Below, piece after piece: positions 38,462 to 45,456 of a DNA stretch of 62,134 bases. The first letter of the stretch is position 1. Each line of letters starts with the position of its first letter. Source of the DNA: an uncultured Clostridia bacterium. GTDB lineage: Bacteria > Bacillota > Clostridia > Oscillospirales > Acutalibacteraceae. The position numbers and the translations under genes are program-made. The stretch spans positions 1-62,134 of the forward strand of contig CALWVN010000009.1 in assembly GCA_944384995.1 (NCBI GenBank), in the 5' to 3' direction. The notes beneath the pieces are model-generated. The model had not been told where the DNA came from. It worked only from the letters and a program-made list of their open reading frames with translations, and searched no databases.

Positions 38462-39094
38462 TTATTTTTTCACCGTATCGGCGAGCACCACGATCCCGCC
38501 CTTGGGGCCGGGGATGGCGCCTTTGACGGCGATCAGGTTGTTTTCGGCGTCCACCTTGACGACGTCGAGGTTCTGGATGGTGACCCGTTCGGCACCGAGG
38601 TGACCGGCGAGCTTCTTGCCCTTGTAAACGCGGGAGGGGTCGGAGCACGCGCCCAGAGACCCTGCGTGCCGCGCGACGGGGCCGGTACCGTGGGATTCCT
38701 TCAGGCGGCCGAAGTTCCAGCGCTTGATCGCGCCTGCGGTGCCCTTACCCTTGCTGGTGCCGACAACGTCCACACGGTCGCCGACCGCGAACACGTCTGC
38801 CTTGAGGATGTCGCCGACGTTCACGCTCGCGGTGTCCGCAAGGCGGAATTCCTTGAGCACCTTTTTCGGGGCGACGTCCGCTTTCTTGAAGTGCCCGGCG
38901 AGGGGCTTGTTGACGCGCGTGACTTTCACGTCGCCGAAGCCGACCTGCACGGCCTCATAACCGTCGTTTTCCATCGTCTTTTTCTGGACGACGACGCAGG
39001 GACCTGCCTCTACGACAGTCACGGGGATGACCTTACCGCTCTCGTCAAAGAGCTGTGTCATGCCGATTTTCTTACCGATAAGACCTTTTTGCAT
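38462..39094 (-). CDS. rplC: 50S ribosomal protein L3
   Basis: A 210-residue L3: [40 protein letters not shown] and the loop [20 protein letters not shown] that reaches the peptidyl-transferase centre. It is an early 50S assembly protein. Confidence 0.97.
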   Translation of the reverse strand: MQKGLIGKKIGMTQLFDESGKVIPVTVVEAGPCVVVQKKTMENDGYEAVQVGFGDVKVTRVNKPLAGHFKKADVAPKKVLKEFRLADTASVNVGDILKADVFAVGDRVDVVGTSKGKGTAGAIKRWNFGRLKESHGTGPVARHAGSLGACSDPSRVYKGKKLAGHLGAERVTIQNLDVVKVDAENNLIAVKGAIPGPKGGIVVLADTVKK

Positions 39095-39161
39095 TGTTTT
39101 TTCCTCCTTTGGTTATTGGTTGGCTTTCGCCAACATGACCTTTGGGCGTACACGCAAGAAA

Positions 39162-39479
39162 TCAAAGCTTGATTTCGATGTCTACGCCTGCGGGAAGCTC
39201 AAGGTTCGTCAGCGCTTCAACGGTCTTATTTGAAGGTCTGAGAATGTCGATGAGCCTTTTGTGCGTTCTCTGCTCGAACTGCTCGCGGCTGTCCTTATAC
39301 TTATGGACGGCGCGCAGGATGGTTACGACTTCCTTTTCGGTGGGCAGCGGAACGGGACCGGAGACCTGTGCGCCGGTGCGCTTGGCGGTCTCGACGATTC
39401 TTTCCGCAGCTCTGTCCACAAGGTCGTGGTCGTAGCCCTTCAAGCGGATACGGATCTTCTTGCCTTTTGTTGCAGCCAT
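39162..39479 (-). CDS. rpsJ: 30S ribosomal protein S10
   Basis: A 105-residue S10: [20 protein letters not shown], the loop [20 protein letters not shown] and the end [20 protein letters not shown]. First gene of the operon (it also binds NusB in antitermination in other bacteria). ATG 39479 follows AAGGAGG. The reading frame stays open through the leader to 39791, but that stretch is Arg/Cys-rich, lacks a good SD and is not proposed as coding. Confidence 0.96.
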   Translation of the reverse strand: MAATKGKKIRIRLKGYDHDLVDRAAERIVETAKRTGAQVSGPVPLPTEKEVVTILRAVHKYKDSREQFEQRTHKRLIDILRPSNKTVEALTNLELPAGVDIEIKL

Positions 39480-39768
39480 GTTTTTTGCCTCCTTGAAAGT
39501 TAGGGCAAACGCTTTTTTGCAACGTTGCCGGGTGTTTGCAAACTCCCGAACAAAAAACCGAAAAACCGCGGTTTTTCGGACGGCGCAGAAAAGCGCACAG
39601 TCCCCTTGCGAACGCGCCTTCGCGCGCCCAAAAGCGGACAGTATGGGTCGCCCGGTTTGGAATCGGACATACTCCGCGGTAATTCCCTGCATCGAAGTGC
39701 AGCCACCTACCGCATCATCGCATATCGGTCGCATAAAAAAGGGCATGGCTCGCCCTTTTCCACGCGTG
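39480..39768 (-). promoter_or_regulatory. Structured leader of the S10 operon
   Basis: About 290 nt between the promoter and rpsJ. Two terminator-like hairpins are visible on the minus strand: 39735-39759 (AAAAGGGC/GCCCTTTT then TT) and a perfect 22-bp palindrome at 39558-39579 followed by six T's. A small stem CTGCA-TCGAAG-TGCAG is at 39687-39702. The combination suggests attenuation control by a ribosomal protein. No named leader family was assigned. Confidence 0.65.
39552..39579 (-). terminator. Intrinsic terminator inside the S10 leader
   Basis: A self-complementary 22-bp sequence (CCGAAAAACCG and its reverse complement) followed on the minus strand by TTTTTTG, about 75 nt before the rpsJ ATG. 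Read-through would be required for operon expression. Confidence 0.75.
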
Positions 39769-39775
39769 CCTTGGT

Positions 39776-39804
39776 ATTCTATCACACCCATTTGGAAAAT
39801 GCAA
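39776..39804 (-). promoter_or_regulatory. Promoter of the S10-spc-alpha operon
   Basis: On the complement, TTGCAT (39799-39804), 17 bp, TAGAAT (39776-39781) with extended TGA. It is the only convincing promoter seen upstream of rpsJ. Confidence 0.65.
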
Positions 39805-39912
39805 CAAGTTTTTTCAAAAAAGTTCGTGAAAAAAGCCGAAAATCCAAACTTTTTTCTGCGAATCGGTTTCGGTGAATTTTCGACCGCAAGATGTTGTGGG
39901 TGGGCGGCGCAT

Positions 39913-39947
39913 CCAGATGTCAGAAATTAGAAGTCAGAAATCAGATG
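39913..39947 (+). repeat. Heptad array, 5 units
   Basis: CCAGATG, TCAGAAA, TTAGAAG, TCAGAAA and TCAGATG, then core CGGTGTGGGCAGGTTTTC. Confidence 0.85.
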
Positions 39948-39991
39948 CGGTGTGGGCAGGTTTTCCCGAAGCCGAAAGGCAGCAGAAAACC

Positions 39992-40017
39992 GTAGGGACA
40001 GCCCTTGCGGCTGTCCG
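39992..40017 (+). repeat. GTAGGGACAG palindrome
   Basis: GTAGGGACAGCC, CTTGC, GGCTGTCCG. It ends the composite repeat begun at 39913 and is followed within 4 bp by another heptad array. Confidence 0.85.
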
Positions 40018-40020
40018 TTA

Positions 40021-40055
40021 TTAGATTTCAGACGTTAGACATCAGAAATCTGATG
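40021..40055 (+). repeat. Heptad array, 5 units
   Basis: TTAGATT, TCAGACG, TTAGACA, TCAGAAA and TCTGATG, then CAGTGCGGACAGGTTTTACG. Confidence 0.8.
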
Positions 40056-40106
40056 CAGTGCGGACAGGTTTTACGCATTGCCGCGGCTGCGCGCCAATTC
40101 ACCCAA

Positions 40107-40141
40107 AAACAGGGGACGGTTCTAAAAACCGTCCCCTGTTT
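40107..40141. repeat. Perfect 15-bp inverted repeat (REP-like)
   Basis: Arms AAACAGGGGACGGTT and AACCGTCCCCTGTTT around CTAAA. The ACAGGGGACGGTTCT motif resembles palindromes that accompany IS200-like REP transposases in clostridia. A bidirectional terminator is the alternative, but no gene ends nearby on either strand. Confidence 0.6.
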
Positions 40142-40369
40142 CCGGCTATCAAAGCCATTTTTGTGCGTGAGCTTTTTTCGGACGCACAAGCCGAGCCGCT
40201 GCGCGAGCAGCGTTCTTCAAATACCCGAAGCGGAATATGAAATCTGCACTTCCCATTTGCAAGAGATCTATGGCACTGCGGAAAAATAAAGTTTTCTGCC
40301 TCGCGCAGTGACCCGGCTTGTGCGCCCAAAGATTTTGCATCTGCTTTGCCCGCGAAGCCGAACCGTAAA
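40142..40369 (+). other. Gene-free stretch, possible coding remnant
   Basis: Between the palindrome and the zinc-ribbon gene. A frame on the plus strand ending at 40289 reads VLQIPEAEYEICTSHLQEIY and looks protein-like, and another frame just upstream reads FVRELFSDAQAEPLREQR. This could be a frameshifted remnant of a small gene. The family was not recognised. Confidence 0.3.
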
Positions 40370-40948
40370 TCACCGGTCGGGCGGCAGAGAAAGCACAATC
40401 TTCTTCGTGTTGCGTACCGCATAACAAGCATAGGTCTGCACCGCATACAGCGGCAACGCAGGCGATAACGTCAACAGAAAATTGAGAATCAAAAGCAATA
40501 AAATTCGCCCATCCTTTACCTCCGAAAAACGGTCGCGAACGGTTTGTGCGCTTATCTGATTCGTCGCCCACAGTGCCTCTATTCTCTCCATTCTTTTTTG
40601 GAGCTTCCACAGCATGATCGCCGTAAAAACACTGACAACAAAATTCAAAAGGACACAAATAGAGATTGCTATAGAAAACTCCTTCTCATCATAGCTGTTC
40701 ATATAAGTTTCGTCTAGGATATAAACACCAAACGTTCGGATTGCAATCGTGCCGCCGATACACGCCACGATCGCAGCGATTGCACCTGCTAACGCAGCTT
40801 TTTTGGTCGCCTTTATCTTTTCCTGCATGACGCTGTGCGAGGTCTGTGTCTGCGGCGGCGCGACGGTTGCCCCCGCAAGTCTGCATCCGCACTGTGTGCA
40901 GAATGCAGCGGTATCCGGCTGCTGCGTGCCGCAATTCGGACAAAACAT
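40370..40948 (-). CDS. Zinc-ribbon membrane protein, unknown function
   Basis: A 192-residue protein. The N terminus MFCPNCGTQQPDTAAFCTQC is a zinc ribbon with two CxxCG knuckles, then a Gln/Thr-rich linker. Three hydrophobic segments lie at about residues 50-70 (AALAGAIAAIVACIGGTIAI), 93-113 (ISICVLLNFVVSVFTAIMLW) and 149-170 (ILLLLILNFLLTLSPALPLY). ATG 40948 is 8 nt after AAAGGA; ATG 40954 is closer than usual to it. It is divergent from an XRE regulator with shared operator palindromes, so it is probably the regulator's target. Function unknown. Confidence 0.75.
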   Translation of the reverse strand: MFCPNCGTQQPDTAAFCTQCGCRLAGATVAPPQTQTSHSVMQEKIKATKKAALAGAIAAIVACIGGTIAIRTFGVYILDETYMNSYDEKEFSIAISICVLLNFVVSVFTAIMLWKLQKRMERIEALWATNQISAQTVRDRFSEVKDGRILLLLILNFLLTLSPALPLYAVQTYACYAVRNTKKIVLSLPPDR

Positions 40949-40984
40949 AGGCATCTTCCTTTCGTAAAAGCATCTTACAACATC

Positions 40985-41014
40985 ATTTTAGCGGATTTTC
41001 CGCTAAAAGTCAAT
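40985..41014 (-). promoter_or_regulatory. Promoter and palindromic operator of the zinc-ribbon gene
   Basis: TTGACT (41009-41014 complement), 18 bp, TAAAAT (40985-40990). A perfect palindrome TTTTAGCGGA-TTT-TCCGCTAAAA (40986-41008) fills the spacer and -10, so a bound dimer would block the promoter. Confidence 0.7.
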
Positions 41015-41020
41015 AGTGTG

Positions 41021-41040
41021 TTATCCGCTAAATCTATAAT
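41021..41040 (+). promoter_or_regulatory. XRE gene -10 with an operator half-site
   Basis: A perfect TATAAT (41035-41040) lies 30 bp before the XRE start; no clear -35 was found. The half-site TCCGCTAAA (41024-41032) repeats one arm of the 40986-41008 palindrome directly upstream, consistent with autoregulation. Confidence 0.6.
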
Positions 41041-41070
41041 TGGGGCAAAGTATTTTCGGGCGGTGTTTGT

Positions 41071-41295
41071 ATGCTTTATCGACGGATTCGAGATTTGCGC
41101 GAGGATCGCGATTTGACCCAGCGGGAAATGGGGGAAATTTTGATGTGCAGCCAGCGCGTATACAGCGATTACGAACGGGGCGTATTGGATATCCCGACGG
41201 AGATTCTGATCCGTTTGGCGGATTTCTATAACGTTTCCACCGATTACATTTTGGGGCGCACGGATGACCCAACCGCGCCAAAGGAAAAAAACTGA
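41071..41295 (+). CDS. XRE-family transcriptional regulator
   Basis: A 74-residue protein that is nearly all helix-turn-helix: MLYRRIRDLREDRDLTQREM, then EILMCSQRVYSDYERGVLDI and LIRLADFYNVSTDYILGRTD. This is the Cro/CI-type DNA-binding domain without a sensing domain. It is divergent from the zinc-ribbon gene. The palindrome AGCGGA/TCCGCT between the genes is its likely binding site. It may be a stand-alone repressor of phage-like origin. Confidence 0.88.
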   Translation: MLYRRIRDLREDRDLTQREMGEILMCSQRVYSDYERGVLDIPTEILIRLADFYNVSTDYILGRTDDPTAPKEKN

Positions 41296-41397
41296 ACAAA
41301 GCAACAACGACAACACGCGAGTGGGTGCTGTTTGCTTGGTCGCTGTGTTCCTCCCGGCGCGAACAAGCCCGTGAAACGATGTAAGCTCTGTTTGCGC

Positions 41398-41462
41398 GTA
41401 GTGGCAGGCTTCCACGCCTGTCCGCAGACAGAAGGCAGATTTCAGAGGACAGAGAGCAGAAG
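41398..41462 (+). repeat. Palindrome followed by heptad array
   Basis: GTAGTGGCAGGC...GCCTGTCCG (41398-41424), then ACAGAAG, GCAGATT, TCAGAGG, ACAGAGA and GCAGAAG (41428-41462), then CGGGAGGGGCAAGTTC. Confidence 0.75.
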
Positions 41463-41504
41463 CGGGAGGGGCAAGTTCTTCCGAAGCCGAAAGACGGCAA
41501 ACCC

Positions 41505-41530
41505 GTAGGGACAGCCCTTGCGGCTGTCCG
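41505..41530 (+). repeat. GTAGGGACAG palindrome
   Basis: Identical to the 39992 copy: GTAGGGACAGCC, CTTGC, GGCTGTCCG. It closes the composite repeat that began at 41428. A related inverted copy with arms GGACAAGC/GCTTGTCC is at 41590-41614. Confidence 0.85.
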
Positions 41531-41675
41531 CGGTTCACGATTTTTTATATGCTTCACCGAAAGCGTGCGCAGTCGGCGACAAAGCATACGGACAAGCGCA
41601 AGGCTTGTCCCTACGGTGCATACAGAATTTCCATTTCCTTTGCAGCCGTCGGTTTTTTTCTTTCGCGCTCTCCTT

Positions 41676-41808
41676 GGCGGGAGCAAGCCCCCGCCCTACA
41701 GAGCGTGCGGATTTTTGACTTTGTACAAATCTCCTCGTCCCATGTCTAACCTCTAATATCTAACATCTAAAATCTAATACGGTCAGCCGCAAGGGCTGTC
41801 CCTACGGG
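41676..41808 (-). repeat. 133-bp direct repeat, copy 1 (contains heptad array 41745-41779)
   Basis: Contains a GGCGGGAGCAAGC palindrome, the text GTGCGGATTTTTGACTTTG, five perfect TCTAANN units and a GGTCAGCCGC/GGCTGTCC palindrome. The next copy lies exactly 156 bp on. Confidence 0.9.
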
Positions 41809-41831
41809 TTTTGCGGTTCGCACAGTAGTTC

Positions 41832-41964
41832 GGCGGGAGCAAGCCCCCGCCCTACAGAGCGTGCGGATTTTTGACTTTGTACAAATCTCCTCGTCCCATG
41901 TCTAACCTCTAATATCTAACATCTAAAATCTAATACGGACAGCCGCAAGGGCTGTCCGTACGGG
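41832..41964 (-). repeat. 133-bp direct repeat, copy 2 (contains heptad array 41901-41935)
   Basis: Differs from copy 1 at only a few positions near the distal end (GGA for GGT, CCG for CCC). It is a recent tandem duplication with 23 bp between copies. Confidence 0.9.
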
Positions 41965-42199
41965 CTTGTGAAAAGCCGTCCCCTGTCTCCTCCTATAGTA
42001 TATATAATAGTATACCGCCGTTGCGGCCGTCTGCCGGTTTGCGGCGGCTTTTCTTTGTCTGCTTTGCCGGATGCGGGCATAACTTTTGCTGCATTACTCC
42101 GTTTGAATTTGGCGTTTTGCATAAAAAACGCGGAAGAATCACACGCAGCCTGTTGCATATTCCCGTTTTTGTGTCCCGTTTGCATAAATCTTATAAAAG
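41965..42199. other. Gene-free stretch before the glutamate synthase promoter
   Basis: No convincing coding region. A short GCCGTTGCGGCC-rich segment and AT-rich sequence lead into the promoter; short open frames here lack ribosome-binding sites and family similarity. Confidence 0.5.
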
Positions 42200-42202
42200 A
42201 AC

Positions 42203-42231
42203 TTGCAAAAAAATTGATTTTCCTATAGAAT
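42203..42231 (+). promoter_or_regulatory. Promoter of the glutamate synthase operon
   Basis: TTGCAA (42203-42208), 17 bp, TAGAAT (42226-42231). The -35 lies in one arm of an inverted repeat AACTTGCAA (42200-42208) and TTGCAAGTT (42253-42261). A leader of about 165 nt follows. Confidence 0.65.
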
Positions 42232-42403
42232 AAGGAACATATTTTTTAAAAATTGCAAGTTTTCTTCGTAAATCCTGCAATTTGTCCGGGGCGGCGTGCA
42301 GGATACGTGCACGACAGCACGGCGCGGGCACGTTGCTTGCGGCGGCCGGTTCCGCACACGGCTTTCCCGTCCCGAAAATCCACAGCACAGGGTGTGAGGC
42401 AAC

Positions 42404-43498
42404 ATGTTAAAACGCGAAGGCGAGGTACGCATCCCCTCCGGGTGCGCCATTTCGGCGATCATCGACCGCGGCGGCGCGCGCTTTTCGGGGGCGGACATCA
42501 TCGAGAGCATCGCGCTCATGCACGACCGCTCCAACGGCCTGGGCGGGGGCTTTGCCGCCTACGGCATCTACCCCGAGCACAAGGAGTATTATGCGTTCCA
42601 CATCTTCTACGACGACAACGACGCGCGTGTGCGCACGGAGGAATTCCTCTTCCGCCACTTCGACATCGAGACGTTCGAGCAGATCCCGACACGCAAGGTG
42701 AAATCCATCCGCCATGCGCCGCTCATTTGGCGCTATTTCGGCATGGTGCCGCAAAGCAAGATGCGCAAAAACGACTACGACGCGGACGAATACACCGCGC
42801 GGTGCGTCATCCGCATCAATAACACCATAACAGGCGCGTTCGTCTTTTCGAGCGGCAAGAACATGGGCGCGTTCAAGGCGGTCGGCTACCCTGAGGACGT
42901 CGGCGAATACTATATGCTCGACGAATACAAGGCGCACACCTGGACCGCGCACGGGCGCTTCCCGACGAACACCCCCGGCTGGTGGGGCGGTGCGCACCCG
43001 TTCACACTGCTTGACTGGTCGATCGTGCACAACGGCGAAATCTCGAGCTACGATGCGAACCGCCGCTATGTCGAGCAGTTCGGCTACAAATGCAACTTGC
43101 AGACCGACACCGAGGTCATCACTTACCTGTTTGACCTGCTGGTGCGCCGGCAGGGGCTGACGCTCGAAACGGCGGCGAAGGTGCTCGCTGCGCCCGAGTG
43201 GGATGTGATCGACCGCATGCCCGACGAGGAACGTGAGATCTGCACCGCGCTGCGGGCGGTGTACTCCGGGGCGCTCATCAACGGGCCGTTCTCGATCTTA
43301 GTCGGCTTCAAGCAGGGCATCCTTGCGCTCAATGACCGGCTGAAGCTGCGCTCGCTCATCCAAGCGACAAAGGGCAGCAAGACCTATTTTGCGTCGGAGG
43401 AGTCCGCCATTCGCGTGATCTGCCCCGACCCCGAATCCATTGCGGCGGTGGACGGCGGCACGCCCGTCTTCATCCCGTTTGCGGAGGTGGCGGAATGA
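42404..43498 (+). CDS. Glutamate synthase, glutaminase (GATase II) subunit
   Basis: A 364-residue class II glutamine amidotransferase corresponding to the N-terminal domain of GltB. A 13-residue propeptide (MLKREGEVRIPSG) precedes the nucleophile Cys14 in GCAISAIIDRGG. Other glutaminase motifs are AHGRFPTNTPGWW, WSIVHNGEISSYDANRRY and TDTEVITYLFDLL. It releases ammonia from glutamine for the synthase subunit. It overlaps the next gene by 4 bp. GAGG precedes the ATG. Confidence 0.9.
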   Translation: MLKREGEVRIPSGCAISAIIDRGGARFSGADIIESIALMHDRSNGLGGGFAAYGIYPEHKEYYAFHIFYDDNDARVRTEEFLFRHFDIETFEQIPTRKVKSIRHAPLIWRYFGMVPQSKMRKNDYDADEYTARCVIRINNTITGAFVFSSGKNMGAFKAVGYPEDVGEYYMLDEYKAHTWTAHGRFPTNTPGWWGGAHPFTLLDWSIVHNGEISSYDANRRYVEQFGYKCNLQTDTEVITYLFDLLVRRQGLTLETAAKVLAAPEWDVIDRMPDEEREICTALRAVYSGALINGPFSILVGFKQGILALNDRLKLRSLIQATKGSKTYFASEESAIRVICPDPESIAAVDGGTPVFIPFAEVAE

Positions 43499-44997
43499 TG
43501 GATTACAGAACGCCCGAATTTGAAGTCGAGCGCAACACGTCGCGCTGCATCTCCTGCGGCGCATGCGTGCGGCAATGCTCGTATGAGGTACACTATTTCG
43601 ACGAAGACGGCAAGACCGTGCTCGCCGACGAGCGCAAATGCGTCGCCTGCCACCGCTGCGCGACCATCTGCCCGACACACGCCATTAAGATCAAGGCGTA
43701 CGAGATGGCGTATAAAACACATCACAACTGGACGCCGCAGGCGCAGCAGGAGATCCTCAAGCAGGCCGAAACGGGCGGCGTGCTGCTTTCGGGCATGTCC
43801 AACAACAAGCCGTACCCGATCTATTGGGATCACATCCTGTTGAACGCGAGCCAAGTGACGAACCCCTCCATCGACCCGCTGCGCGAGCCCATGGAGATCC
43901 GCACCTATCTCGGAAGAAAGCCGAAAAAGCTGGAATTCCATAAAGACGGGAAGCTCAAAACCAAGCTCGAGCCGCAGATCAAGCTGGAAACGCCCATTCT
44001 ATTTTCCGCGATGTCGTTCGGCTCGATCTCCTTTAACGCACAGAAGTCGCTTGCCATGGCGGCAAAGAAGCTCGGCACGCTGTTCAACACCGGTGAGGGC
44101 GGCATGCACCCGGGGCTGCGGGAATACAGCGACTGCGCCGTCGTGCAGGTCGCATCCGGCAGATTTGGCGTGTACAAGGATTATTTGGAGAATTCCCGCT
44201 TTATCGAGATCAAGATCGGCCAGGGCGCAAAGCCCGGCATCGGCGGGCACCTGCCCGGCGAAAAAGTGACGGTCGAGGTCAGCAACGCGCGTATGATCCC
44301 CGAAGGGTCGGACGCCATTTCCCCCGCGCCGCACCATGATATTTACTCCATCGAGGATCTGCGCCAGCTCATCTGGTCGCTCAAGGAAGCGACGCAGTAC
44401 AAAAAGCCCGTGGCAGTCAAGATCGCGGCGGTGCACAACTGCGCCGCCATCGTCTCCGGTGTGGCGCGCGCGGGCGCGGACATTGTGGTAATGGACGGCT
44501 TCCGCGGCGGCACGGGCGCGGCGCCTACGCGCATCCGCGACAATGTGGGTATCCCCATCGAGCTTGCGCTCGCAGCAGCCGACCAGCGATTGCGCGACGA
44601 GAGCATCCGCGGCACGGTCTCGCTCGTGGCGGCGGGCTCGTTCCGCAATTCGGCAGACATCGTCAAAGCCATCGCGCTGGGCGCGGACGCGGTATATGTC
44701 GCCTCCGCCCCGCTGATCGCCATGGGCTGCCACATGTGTCAGCAGTGCCACACAGGCAAATGCAACTGGGGCATCGCGACCCAGCGGCCCGACCTCGTCA
44801 AGCGCCTGAACCCCGAGATCATGCATGAGCGCGTGGTGAACCTCATCAACGCATGGAACCACGAGATCAAGGAGATGCTCGGCGGGATGGGGCTCAACTC
44901 CATCGATTCCCTGCGCGGCAACCGTTTGATGCTGCGCGGCATCGGGCTTTCCGACCGCGAGCTTTCGATCCTCGGCATTGCTCACGCCGGCGAATAA
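43495..44997 (+). CDS. Glutamate synthase, FMN / synthase subunit with ferredoxin domain
   Basis: A 500-residue archaeal-type GltB core. Residues 15-70 carry two 4Fe-4S motifs (CISCGACVRQC, CVACHRCATIC). The FMN-binding barrel includes FSAMSFGSISFNAQKSLAMA, GEGGMHPGLREYSDCAVVQ, MDGFRGGTGAAPTRIRDNVG and the iron-sulphur Cys cluster CHMCQQCHTGKCNWG. It condenses 2-oxoglutarate with ammonia and reduces the product to glutamate. The order glutaminase, synthase, ferredoxin, reductase, GXGXG is the split GOGAT known from archaea and clostridia. Confidence 0.93.
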   Translation: MMDYRTPEFEVERNTSRCISCGACVRQCSYEVHYFDEDGKTVLADERKCVACHRCATICPTHAIKIKAYEMAYKTHHNWTPQAQQEILKQAETGGVLLSGMSNNKPYPIYWDHILLNASQVTNPSIDPLREPMEIRTYLGRKPKKLEFHKDGKLKTKLEPQIKLETPILFSAMSFGSISFNAQKSLAMAAKKLGTLFNTGEGGMHPGLREYSDCAVVQVASGRFGVYKDYLENSRFIEIKIGQGAKPGIGGHLPGEKVTVEVSNARMIPEGSDAISPAPHHDIYSIEDLRQLIWSLKEATQYKKPVAVKIAAVHNCAAIVSGVARAGADIVVMDGFRGGTGAAPTRIRDNVGIPIELALAAADQRLRDESIRGTVSLVAAGSFRNSADIVKAIALGADAVYVASAPLIAMGCHMCQQCHTGKCNWGIATQRPDLVKRLNPEIMHERVVNLINAWNHEIKEMLGGMGLNSIDSLRGNRLMLRGIGLSDRELSILGIAHAGE

Positions 44998-45012
44998 GGG
45001 AGGGAACAGGCC

Positions 45013-45456
45013 ATGAAAAAAGTGATCGCCAGAGAAGACTTTTGTCTCGACTGCAAGCTGTGCGAGGTGTTTTGCCGCACCGCGCATTCCAAATCCAAGG
45101 ACGTGGTGCGCGCGCATCTGTATGAAGACCCTGCCCCCGTTTCGCGCATCACCGTAGAGGGCGACACGTTCGATTCGGTGGCGGTCAACTGCCGCCACTG
45201 CGACGACCCGGCATGCGTTGCAGCTTGCATCACGGGCGCGATGCAGAAAGACCCCGAAACGGGCGTCGTCTTTTGCGATGAATCGCGCTGTATCGGGTGC
45301 ATGACCTGCCTTGCGGTCTGCCCCGTAGGCTGCATCAAGGCGGGGCGCACCGCCGTAAAATGCGACCTGTGCCGGGAGACGGGCGAGCCCGCGTGCGTGA
45401 AGAACTGCCCGAACCGTGCGCTCGTCTATGTGGAAGTCGGAGGTGAGGCGAAATGA
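45013..45456 (+). CDS. 4Fe-4S electron-transfer protein of glutamate synthase
   Basis: A 147-residue HycB/DmsB-like ferredoxin with four cysteine groups: CLDCKLCEVFC, CRHCDDPACVAAC, CIGCMTCLAVC and CDLCRETGEPACVKNC. It likely carries electrons between the flavin reductase encoded next and the synthase subunit. GGGAGGG precedes the ATG. It overlaps the next gene by 4 bp. Confidence 0.88.
   Translation: MKKVIAREDFCLDCKLCEVFCRTAHSKSKDVVRAHLYEDPAPVSRITVEGDTFDSVAVNCRHCDDPACVAACITGAMQKDPETGVVFCDESRCIGCMTCLAVCPVGCIKAGRTAVKCDLCRETGEPACVKNCPNRALVYVEVGGEAK

Noticed and set aside
39480-39791. N-terminal extension of S10 through the leader
   Set aside because: The frame is open but has no suitable SD and gives a Cys/Arg-rich peptide unlike S10; the ATG at 39479 has a strong SD and family-typical length.
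41021-41686. A 221-codon minus-strand frame opposite the XRE gene
   Set aside because: It covers repeats and the antisense of a clear XRE regulator; no motif or SD.
42232-42403. Glutamine riboswitch in the glutamate synthase leader
   Set aside because: The leader is long enough, but no known conserved glutamine-aptamer motif was recognised by eye; left as an unassigned leader.
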